Below, piece by piece: positions 11,969-22,911 of a DNA stretch of 64,000 bases. How positions within the stretch are numbered: position 1 is the first letter of the stretch; each line of letters opens with the position of its first letter. The notes below the pieces were generated by a model. The model did no database searches and was not told where the DNA came from. It saw only the letters and a list, made by a program, of their open reading frames with translations. Source of the stretch: Arthrobotrys musiformis (taxonomy: Eukaryota; Ascomycota; Orbiliomycetes; Orbiliales; Orbiliaceae). A program made the position numbers and the translations under genes. The stretch is from the NCBI GenBank assembly GCA_036971715.1, contig JAVHJL010000008.1, positions 2,604,001 through 2,668,000 on the forward strand, in the 5' to 3' direction.

Positions 11969-12833
11969 AGATGTCGACCCTGCTTAAACTTACGAAGGGT
12001 TGTCAGAGTGCCAAACAGTTTCTCGGGTTGGTGTTTTCTCAATCAAGACTTTCTGAAGCTTTTGAATTCCTGAAGGGTAGTGCAATGGTCCGAACCCGGT
12101 CATCATCACGGGTCCACCTTCACCATGAGCGCATACATATGCAGGGCCTGGCCTGCACATTAGCTACCCTAAATGGAGCCTCGCCTTAACGCCACCAGAA
12201 AAATGTTTCAGATTTGCGTGTTCACAAACAAAATTTTCGTACTGCCGGAGCGTTGATATGTGCGGTGCAGCGTAGGTCAAATTTTGAACCCAGAACAGAG
12301 TGAGGCTTTTATTATGTTATAGTCATATATGAGCCGTTATCTGGATTTCGGTGGAAAGCTTGTCAGCAATTGGGTACACAGACCCTGCTGTCTGAATTAG
12401 AACCATTCGTCGCCGCAACCGTGACCATGCATCGTGGTGCGATGTGGCCACGTGGTGCGCCCTCGACCATCCAGGAGCTCAGATCATGTCGGCTTCACTC
12501 CCATTGGCCGGTAAAGACGGCCGCCGCTCAAAGATGTCGCTCTCAAACAGGGTGCGCATATGTATGGCGTCCGGCATGAGACCTACCGGCCCCGCATGTC
12601 GGCACATGAAGTGGGGAAGCCGCCCAAGGTTTCTAAAACGAATCCCAATTATTTTTAATTTATCAATCACAGCGAATACCACCTGCGCTGACTTTAAAGG
12701 GGCGAGGGGAAGTGTGGGGATAACATTCATAACTGGCGACAAAGAAAACCTGCTCCCCTAGTTCCCGTATTTTCAAAATTTTCGCAGTAAGCTCGCTGAG
12801 TACAGTTGCAATCGTACATATATACGTACACCG

Positions 12834-12864
12834 CCCCCTTTGTGACGTCTGGGAACGAGACCAC
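12834..12864 (+). repeat. Dispersed motif copy, longest form
   Basis: The fullest copy: CCCCTTTGTGACGTCTGG, directly followed by GAACGAGACCA. Both halves recur elsewhere in the window: the left half at 27415 and on the minus strand at 32080-32106, the right half at 10074, 11948 and 31383. Confidence 0.5.
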
Positions 12865-15800
12865 ATACACCTTCGGGATCTCAACGCAATATTTCGAGGG
12901 ACAAAGTACTCAATTGGGGTTAGATCATCTATGATATCGATACTAACTCGTTGAATACACCGTTTTACAAGTAAACAAAGGATTTCTACCAATGAGCCCC
13001 ATCTCAGATCCCCTCAAAACCGAAAGGCTTGAGTTCCCTGGCCAAGAATGGATTTCGCTATATATAGCACTACGCCCACAAGAGTAGTACTAAGACTCTA
13101 GCTCTACAGCTCGATGACACATCTCGTTTGTCTATTTTTGAGGCACCGCATATATCGGCCCTTAGCGTCTATTCCGCTGACAAAATTCACAAAATATTTA
13201 ACAAAGACGGCTGCGGCACCTACGCAACTATAAGATGGCGGAAGACGCCACGACCCACCTCTTGCAACGCATTTCTGTTAGCTTCCGTCAGATCCCATTA
13301 TTAGTGGAAGCACTCTGTCACGTTGAAATGATCCCATAAACTCTCAATGTGGCGCCCCCAAGCTTGTTATAGTATGCCTCATTTGTGGCCCCACAGCAAA
13401 ATAATGCAGACGTCGTTCCCGACTGCCAAGTGCGGCCGGGCCGCCGCAAGCCCACAACTAGCACTAACCAGTTTTACTGTCCCCACGGCTCCACAGATCT
13501 CGTTTAAACATTTGTGTTGTTCCTGTTGTAGTTCGAATTCGCCAAGACCCTCGCTTCGAGACTCCACAGGACAGCGTAGATATATATACACTCAATATAT
13601 TATAATCACTGCATATCGACTAGACTATGCAAAGTGCGCCTGTAAAGCCTTGAAGTATGGTCTCGAAGCTATTGAAGTATAGCCATGAGTATGAATATAC
13701 GGGTGAGTACTTTTGCGCATGCGCACGCGCGTCTGGTGGTGAGAACTGCAAAGGCTTTAGCTCTAGATCTCGAAACGTCTCTGAGCTCCGTTTAGGACCC
13801 TGTCTTTATAAATTTAGTGCGCATGCATGCTGTATAATGTAAGATAGTTATATATAAATCTATAGACATCCTGATATCATGATGTGTTTACAGCACGAGG
13901 AATTTTATGAAGATGGGAAACCTCCAATATCAGTTACATTATCAATATTGCGTCCGATCGGGGATAACCAGTATACATCATAGTATAGTGTAGTGAATCG
14001 CCTAACAATTGTACAAACAGCTATAGCGTGGCATGTCTCCCATGACTTTGACTATGTTGAACTCCGTATATGCATGTGAGACTATATCCGAATTAACTCC
14101 TCATCCAATTCATAACCAACCTAAGGCAGCTAAGGGACCCCAGGGTTTACATTAATGTTGTGGGATTCTAAACTTTGCCAATTCCGCAATCAACAGGGCC
14201 TTTATCGCCTTTGCTCCCTCCGAAAAAACCACTCAGGTAGGAATTGTATATCATTCGTACCGCGATATCCACCCGCTTTACGGCCCCAGCTAAGGACGAC
14301 AGACCACTAACGTGAGCTATGTATATACCGTATGTTTAAATATCAGAAAGCTGATTTTATAATTGCGATATTGCCATAGCTAGTCAGTGTCTCAAATGAG
14401 GTCAGGGACATTTCATGTGTCAATGCATATAAGGTTCGCCACAATTATCTTAATTCATAAGTGTTTTGCACTGTAGCACAGCCGGTCCTACTGACAAAGC
14501 CCAATTCCACAAACCGGAACCCCGTAGGACTACTTTCCAAATTAGCTACAGTTTATTCACATCCTAGGTAACGGAATAGCTAAGCTTCGCGACTTTCCCT
14601 TACTTTGACGGGGCAAGCTAGCCCGTTCAGTCCGAAGTGAGGCGGCCATCGAGGCAAAATTTTATTGCGAAGCCAACGGAATATATGAGGCGTACAACGT
14701 CATCCACATGTGAGAGCTGGAGGGAATTCCACACGAACAACCGATCCTGCGATTGAGCCGTTGGAAACACCGCCTCGAATTGGATCCAAAATTTTCGGTA
14801 GTGGCACCCAACGAACTAGACTAATGCCGCCTTACATGTATACAATAGCGGGCGCGACGAGATCGATACAATTCTTCCACTTTTAATTCCCTCATCTGCG
14901 AAATTGCCCATAAAACATATCATTATTTACTAGAGCGATGAGCGGTTGCGTGGGATATTCAAACAAAAAAAAAGTGACATATGCATATGCGTTGTAGCGT
15001 GGGGTTCTCCCCAGAATTCAAACGTTTAAATTACCTTCTCAGTGCGTTAAGTTGACAATACGACAGCGAGTTAGCAAGTATAAATTTAACCAATGGTACC
15101 GACACGCGACCCCCAAACGTTAGGCCAACCCCGCACAAACATGGATTAGACTTTCGCTAACTATTATGTAGGCTTGACATTGGGCCTGTGTCTTGCACCC
15201 TCGAAGTAGCCTCGAATCCCCCTCGAAGTACCATATCGCCGACTAGAGTGCATGCGAGCAAGGAAAATCCCGAACTTGACAAGAAAACTTAACCGCCGGA
15301 ATTAATTTCAACATGGCCGTGTGGTTTCAGAAAATAAAGCTCCCGGACAGAGGAGGTGGGACACCAAGACATATTATCGATACCGGGCCGATTCCGAAAA
15401 ACCGGAACCTAGGGCTGAGCGACAGCTCGGACCAACCCTGTCTTTACTAGAGCCTCTGTTAAATTTTGTGGGGGCTCTTCAACCATTCTAATTCCATTTA
15501 ATTTGCTACTATTAGAGAAACTCGCCAAGAGCAATAGTGAAAGTGTCGTCCCAACGAGGACCGACATCTGGGGGCCACCACGACGTTCAGGGGGTTTCTG
15601 TTAGCCCCCTGAAGGCCGAAGGAATGTTCTGGTTTTGAATGAGGCTTAGTCTGGTTTGGGGGTGGAATGAGGCTCAAGAGTCTATCACATGTGAAACTGA
15701 TTATTCAGATCAACATTTTCGGCGGAAAATAACATGGAACACTTGCCGTATATGGATTCGAAGCCCCGGGTATATTTATAATCGCCGAATAAAGCTTCCT

Positions 15801-18800
15801 TTAATCCCCTGACCTGCAGTAATCTGTGGAGGATTTGATCCTTCATCTTAAATGCGGGGTTAGGTTAGCAAAGGTTAAGCAGCAGTGGTCAACAGATATT
15901 TCTTGAATTTGAGAGCGGAAAGCTCAATTTTGTTGGGTAATATTACATAATCTCTAGATATCCAACATTGTTTAACCAGTTACAGCATGTTATGTATGTC
16001 TATACGTATTGAGATATCGGGCGATACATACAAGGAGATCAAGCTGCACCCGGAAAAGTGGCCGAGAATATATGACCGGCATTCCCCAAACATCATCAGA
16101 AATTGAGCACCTCGAGTATTCTGTGAACCAGCAGGCTACAATGTTTTATGAGAAGTTCTGTGGGCAGTTAGGCTGTGCTCCGCCATGAAATATGGTTATA
16201 GACTTATTGCTTCGTGTCGCCAGAGCTTCTTTCTATTCCCCCAACACAAACTTTCGGCCGTCCTTCGCAAATTTGGTAAGCTTTAGGATCCTGCGGCTGA
16301 GCCTTCGAACTTGCTATCTTTGAAGCCTGGCACTCGGTCCGATATGTGCGTGTCCACAGGCTGTGTGTGTGTTCGGAGTGTTACTAGATCCTGTGTAACA
16401 TCTGACGATCAAAAATTTTTATACGAATGCGGTAAGTTCCATGGATCCACTCTTCTGTCCGCATTGCACACCGACTTGTGGCAAATCTCTCATCGAAAGC
16501 TTTCGTGGCCTGATATTCCTATCTGAAAGAGAACGTGGGAGTAGAGAGATTTTGGACACTCAATCTAAAACGCGCAAATCTCGAATGTCTTTGCTAGTTG
16601 CGTGCTCTTTGCGGGAAGGTATACATGTATACACCCGAGCACTTGTACCTATATACTGGTTTGGAATGTATTTCTGGAACCCTGACACGCCCTTATCGTC
16701 CAAGCAAGTATTTGCAAGTGAGTCCATCGAATTCTGCAAAGGTGGCGCACTATTTCGATTTCAGTGGATTTGCGCCACGGAGCAGATGCACATCTTCGAC
16801 ATATGTGGCGCCACGTATCACATTTCATGACCCCTAGCCCAAAGACATTTCGCGGCCGAAACCTGGCGGTGTAAGATCCGATTTGCTTTCTGGAAAGCAA
16901 CAAGGGTCTACTTCGGCATTGCAATCATGTAATTTAAAAAATTAAGGGAAAATTTTTTTTCAGCATTTGGATCCTATGCTAGCGTCGGACGCCGCTCTGT
17001 GCCAAACCCACAGGGTCCTAGACTAGTCTCATACAAAGTAAAGTATTGCGATTGGCGGAATAGCTCCAGCCCATCGCTGAGTCGTTGCATGATCTAGATT
17101 TTTTGCATATCGAGGCAATGTAAACACACGCCTGTGTGGACATGTATGTACATACATGGATGCACATGTGGGATGGGCTGCTTCGTGGGGTTGTAACAAC
17201 CGTTAACCCGGGGAAGCTAAGGAAGGAAAATGAAAGACATTCTTTGAGGGTGAAAATTGTATGAGGGAAATATTTTGATGCAATAAGCGTGCAGCTAGGC
17301 CGGTGGGGAAAGCTCTCCCTAGCTAGGTAGTACTTGACTTCTTGATCCTGTCAGGCCAGGCCTCGGCCTACTGGCGACACAGCGTGGGGGACAATTTCCA
17401 TTCCCCACGGACCTTCCGCGTTCGAGTACTAGCAATGATTATGTGAGCATCAAATTTTGGACTGTTTCAATAAGTACATGTACATCGTTGGGTTGGTGTA
17501 GGTTTCCTTTCGGTATGCCGCCCCTTGCAGCTAGCTGGAGTCAGCTCGGTCTGGCATGGTGACGACAAATTTCCGATTTCGTGGATGTCAATTGTGCAGC
17601 TCAAAGCACCCACCTGCCACCCTCATCGCATATTGTATGTTGAAATTTCCTGAACTAACCAGGATTGGATTCTCGCCGGAGTTATACGGAAGTGACCACT
17701 ACTCTGTATATACGGAATTCCGGAACATCTTCCCTTTTCTTTTCTTTCCTTCTTTGGTTTTGACAAGAGGCAAATTCTGACAAATACATTGTTGGCGACT
17801 TCGTTCGCGACATTATTTGTTTCAGCTAGCTCTGTTCATGTGCCGATGCAGTAAACCTTAAGCGCTGAGCTAGAATGGTTGGCTATCGTTGATCCGAGGA
17901 TATGCCAAATCGATCACCCCAAAGTCAACCTGCATGCGCACATTTGGGGACTCGTTGAGAGGTTCCCTGAACCAATTCCTGATTCAAGGCTACGAATCCA
18001 AACTATGAATCCCGCGTCATGAAAAATTTTCACTCTTGAAGTAACCATTTGATTTGTGCATCGACTGATGTCCCGCTTCCCCGCACAAAGCTCGAAATCT
18101 GCCGCAAGTGTCAAAACCTTCCGAATTAGTGGGGCCTTTGCTTAGAAAACCCAACTCAATTTACAAAAGGAATATAACATAAAAAGGAGGGAAAAGCGTC
18201 TGCATAGAACAACAGGTAGATGCCTAGGTACCTACCCTGTACACAGAAGATGTCTAAAAAAGCCTGTATTTAGTCAGCGGGGTTATTTAATACGCCGCAT
18301 ATGCAATGCCGCCCATCGATTTGTGACAATGTCCTCTTTTGAAGAAGTTGATCCTATCAACCCCAAGTAGTTCGCAGTGGGGAGCCCTGAGGGCATCCAT
18401 CACATGCTACCGCTAGTGCATCAGCGATCAACCGATGAGTTCGCGCTCGAAGCACTAATCATGGTGTAAGAATATGCAGATTTTGGCTGTAGCTACAGGC
18501 GCGGGAAGAGTGCATTTTTGTGGGGACATAATTGACATCACCCAGCTGCCAGCAGGACTGGAAAATAGCAAAACTACAAGCAATTTAAAATATAAACGCA
18601 ATTGCTATAGCCTACATGAAAGATCTCGAAAACTAGTTCACTTTGCGTTTTGAGCCAGACTAGAGCAGGCAATTTGAAAATCCAGGCCTATCCCCCCCGT
18701 CGGCGCCGCCATCGATGCATCGCATTGCTACATGCTACGAAATTCCCGCATAAAAGTCCAAATGCAACCCCCCATCCGTACTGTCAACATGTCGCTACTC

Positions 18801-20499
18801 TATTGATTTGTTCTGGGCCTTTTACTTACTAGTCCGCCCTGTGAGCTTCTCTAAATCTACCCCAGCACTTTTGACATGAGTTATAGTACGTACATGCCCC
18901 CACTTGCGTTCAATGTACTTCTTCCAAAATCCAAGCCGAAGCCAAAATTTAAATATTTTCTACGCGGGAACGCAAAAGATACCCGAGTGATATCGGGGGT
19001 ATTCATTTCAGAAAGCTCAATTATTTTTTTTGTGTACCCATACTTCGTCCCACGCCCGCAAATCCTTTCCTTCAAAATGCGGGAGTGTGATCGACTTCAA
19101 AGATTTAGTTAACCGGGTTTCATAATAGCTGTCGTTAGTAGGTTTTGACATGAGTGAGCTCCGAAGGTTTGGGTCCCGTTGTCGTTCTTAAACCCACGTG
19201 GACCATTGCCAAACAATACTTGTAAACAGCGGCCAATTGTAAAATTTAAATTGAGATTATGCATTGAAGGTCCAAAAAGGGTCGGGGCAATGTGGACCCG
19301 GGATCGAATCTTGCATATATTGGGTAGGAGACAAAATGGAATAAATGGTACTCGAGAGTCGTCTAATAAATCTCGAAGACGCCCTAAAACGGTCTAGAAA
19401 TTAGCGGCAAAGGGTTCATAGGATTGATTCCCGGTGTGTGCGTATGTGGGTATACCACCGAGTATAGAGGCGTCAAGAAGCGTTAAATGGAAGCCCTCAC
19501 AGATTTGCTACTGCATTCATATGGTCACCTAGACAGGAACCTGCTGTAAACTTTTCACAGGAGCCTTTACCCCGATCTAAATAGAACTAGATCAGTTATC
19601 CGGCCTGGTTATGAAAGCAGGATCCGGGGAGCTAGGGGAGGCTTACTGATGCATTGGAGCTCCACCTCCCCTTCTCCCAACTCTGGGCGTCTCTGCGAGT
19701 TTTTCTGGTGGCTAGGAGGGCACGCATGTACATGTACATGGTACGTGAAGGCCGATTCGTTTACCCCCGCCGCCCCGAGCGCCCGCATTTGAGAATGGTT
19801 TTGTGCGTTCCAACCTGCCCGTGTGGTGTGCTGCAACCCGGTTTTACGGTAGTCCAAGTACGCCGGCCTAAGTGATATACCCTAAGAGGACGACTACGCC
19901 TGCACAGTAGCTCAGTGCACAATTTACTCTGCATAGCCACCCTTCACAAAACAATAAGACCCAACAGAAGTAAGTCTTTAATTGCAACAGTTTTGAGCCT
20001 TTCCAGACATTTTCCTTAGGGAAGCACACAAAGCTCGAGGTTAAGAGGAGACCTCTTAATTCATGAATTCAATGAGGTGCTTAGAGACACATTCACTCTA
20101 CAGCCTTTTTCTCCGCAGCCGAATCACAGATACACAGCCCGATCGTTTGGTCACTTTCTCTCTCCGATGCATGCATACAAAGGTCTCCATTAAAGCCTAG
20201 ATGATGTAAATTCGAAGCGGCCTCATTGAACATCATTTGCGAGTGCTTAGAAGTATGTACAAGCAAGCAATACCAATACGACGGCAGAAATTAGCTAGAA
20301 CACTGCTGCCTAAGTCATCGTCTCGAGGATGATGACACACCCAGATAGTGCATATCGATAGAGTTGCTCAATATGCCTAGTTTGAACAAGGCTTTAGTAT
20401 CTCTTGCTAACAAAGATCTCGAACCCATTTTCCAGAGAACATATCCATCCCATCACCACTCGGATACGCTACATTAGAGAATTCACATATAACTGGTTT

Positions 20500-21870
20500 T
20501 GAATAAACTTAAAGCAAAGGGAAAACGTGTTCAAGGTCCCGAATCACCACTCTCATTTTAAAACTGAAGGTAAACGAATAAAAGCTTTGTAAAAAGTCGC
20601 TGTCAAAGAAGTTTTGTTTTCCATACGGTTCAAAAAGCTACCAATCTTCTAGTCACTTGTTCTCTTTCATCGGAGTTTCTACTTGACTAAACCGTTAGTT
20701 TTCTTTTTACATCTTTCCCTTGAAGAAGATTAGAACGCTGGCACTTCCAACCCGTTTCTTTTTAATTTTTTTCAATATTCCCCTGGTTATTTTTCCTTTT
20801 CCTTTTAAAAATATATTCTTGGACGCAGGTATTTTCCAACCGGTGAGGCGCTTTCCGGGCAAAGAGAAGCCAAAAGAAGACTTTGTGTTTGCGTGCCGAG
20901 TCGACCTTGTTCTTGTATTAAAGAGACTCACCCCCTCTTCTGCAATGTTCTAGGGAAGCGATCTTTTTGTACTAACACCCTTAACCTTACGCGAGACAGG
21001 ACCCTTTCAAAAACTTCATCAAGCCCATCTGCTCGTTTTATTAACTCGGTTCGACATTTTGGGCCTTAGGAGAATAATTCTATTGGTACTTCAGCTTTTT
21101 CCTGGAGTCGATCTTAGCTTCTCGTGGGAAAAGTATCGTTGTGTTCGAGCGGGAGGGTGTAACTTTGCTCGAGTTATTCAGGTAGGGGCAATCGAAGCAG
21201 TTGTTCCTTTTAAGTTTGAAACTGAAAGAGGCCCGAGTTCAAGAGCGATAGGTTTATTGGGATGTGAAAAAGCTGACCCGACTTTGTTCTTTGTAGGACT
21301 TGACTCGTACCACTGCTGCCGAAGAAAGAGGCCCGAGAGATAGGGTACGCCATTACTCCTAGGTTACCAGAGGTTCTACCTACTCAAGAAGTAAGTGATT
21401 AGTGCCGTCCGCAGACAGCACGATAGGCCGAAGGGTTAACATTAATTCCGATTGCCTTAGTAGTTTCCTGGCTCAGACGACGCTGAAGCGTACAGCTCCC
21501 GCAGAATAAAGCTTTGCATTGTGAAATTCGCGTGGCCGTCTGGTTTACGAGACTGCTGAAGAACCATCTTATCTGTTGCTACTCCAAGAGGCGGTGTCTT
21601 GTGAGCATTAGCCCTCCCTGCGGTAGTAAACCAGTCGATCCATCAGTTGGACACGCGAACTAAGTTGATTCCGTTGGTAAGTCCGTCCGCTCCCGATTTT
21701 TTCAGATGATGAGACGTTCTAATGAGTTTGTTGGCATAGGTTACCTATCGGAGGAACCGGAACGAGGCCCACGCAGAACTTAAGACGCACTCCTCTCCTA
21801 ACGCTGCTAGAGGCCGTTACCCTTTCAGTTGAAGAGGGTCAACTATTTGAAGTGTTAATAAGAACCTCCT
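20500..21870. other. Island of unlike composition, unidentified
   Basis: From about 20.5 kb the sequence changes character: fewer TA runs, more long open stretches, and phrases such as GAAAGAGGCCCGAG twice (about 21225 and 21326). A 94-codon frame at 21059-21343 and a 77-codon frame at 20720-20953 are open but have no recognisable domain, so I do not call them genes. My impression, not a match, is of organelle-type intergenic DNA (plant mitochondrial style). A nucleotide search would settle it. Confidence 0.3.
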
Positions 21871-21873
21871 TAT

Positions 21874-22911
21874 ATGGTTGGGCTAAGAGGTCTTAAGCCT
21901 ACTAGCTACTACCCAATTGGAACCACCCAAAGCCCTCCGGAGCCGAAGGAAACGAAGGAACGAGAACCCACGCTAAACCAGAGAAACAAAATGATGACTG
22001 CCGGAGATCACAATGGTTCTGGCGGTTCTGGTGGTTCTGGTGGTCGTCGACGACTGGACTCGCTCCATCGAGTCCACGGTAGGGTTAAAAAGGGCCAGAA
22101 GGGCAACCAACCCGCGGCGAAACGTACCTCAGAAGTAGCGAAGATTCGTAGAGAGGCATTGCTCGAAGCATTAGTCGGCCATCTTAGTCAACCAACAGAA
22201 ACCCCTTCGACCGGCCAAGAAACTAGCGTCCTTCACAGCTCCCTAGAACCATCAGATGAGACCTCTGCTGCTGATGAGGCACCAACCTCCCTTGGTATCC
22301 CTTGTTGCGCTCCAGGAGGACGAAACAACAGTTCGTATGCGTGCGACAATGATGCAGCCGGTGATCGAATGGAAACCGACGACGCTTGGGAGAGCCGCAA
22401 TATCGAGAACAATTACAATATTGGGGTCGGAGCGAATGGCACCGGGAGTGGTGGGGGCACCGACGTCCTCGCTGCCATCCCAGGGGGCTCACCTCAAAGC
22501 AACGTCTCTGTTAAGGATGGCGAACCTGGCAACCAGTCAACCTCAGACCCTGCGATCAAGGAGTCCTTGATCCACCACCTCCCACTAGGACTTTTGGGTC
22601 CTCCCGAAGGACATAACCAAGATCTTGGTGGGAAATTCAGTGTAGGCTGGGCCAAAGATCCATATGGGGACCCTCTTTTCGATGTCAACAGTGGCTATAT
22701 TGGCGAGATAATTTGTAGTCTTGGTCTTCCGGCTTTAGGAGAGGGAGAAGGTCCCAGCATCGAAGGAGAGTCGATGGACGCTACCATGAGCGACGGCACC
22801 GCTCCAGACAAGGACTACTTGGTCCCCAGATGGGGTGACATCCCTCCCATCGCAGGAACTCTTGAGGTGGACGACGACACAAGCGAGCTGGGCGTGCTAC
22901 ACCCCCACTAG
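21874..22911 (+). CDS. Unidentified 345-aa protein, probably relic
   Basis: This is the longest frame in the central gene-poor region. Seen: an ATG start; a basic N-terminal third with a Gly-Ser run (GSGGSGGSGGRRR) and the segment SEVAKIRREALLEALVGHL; a middle rich in Ser, Thr and Asn; and an acidic C-terminal third. There are no introns, signal peptide or membrane segment. The same frame continues past the stop with protein-like sequence (GFKRYESLLDDCLISIG and beyond), interrupted by TAG at 22909 and two adjacent TAG near 23020, so the original protein was probably longer and has been cut. I do not recognise the family. It could be a retroelement gag-like piece, a viral or plasmid-derived gene, or an organelle orf carried into the nucleus. 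It lies inside the unlike island at 20.5-24.2 kb. Confidence 0.4.
   Translation: MVGLRGLKPTSYYPIGTTQSPPEPKETKEREPTLNQRNKMMTAGDHNGSGGSGGSGGRRRLDSLHRVHGRVKKGQKGNQPAAKRTSEVAKIRREALLEALVGHLSQPTETPSTGQETSVLHSSLEPSDETSAADEAPTSLGIPCCAPGGRNNSSYACDNDAAGDRMETDDAWESRNIENNYNIGVGANGTGSGGGTDVLAAIPGGSPQSNVSVKDGEPGNQSTSDPAIKESLIHHLPLGLLGPPEGHNQDLGGKFSVGWAKDPYGDPLFDVNSGYIGEIICSLGLPALGEGEGPSIEGESMDATMSDGTAPDKDYLVPRWGDIPPIAGTLEVDDDTSELGVLHPH

Larger units (their letters stand above)
9979..20400. other. 10-kb gene desert
   Basis: No frame longer than about 130 codons and none with recognisable motifs on either strand. It contains three copies of the dispersed motif with core GGGAACGAGACC or a close variant (10074-10090, 11948-11968, 12834-12864) and ATGCATGCAT-type palindromes (about 7570, 11173, 20167). 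I recognise no transposase, reverse transcriptase or tRNA. It is best read as old repeat-derived sequence. Confidence 0.4.

Noticed and set aside
16311..16837. Overlapping 71-, 129- and 79-codon plus frames
   Set aside because: Three phases are open at once, with no motif or splice structure; consistent with chance.
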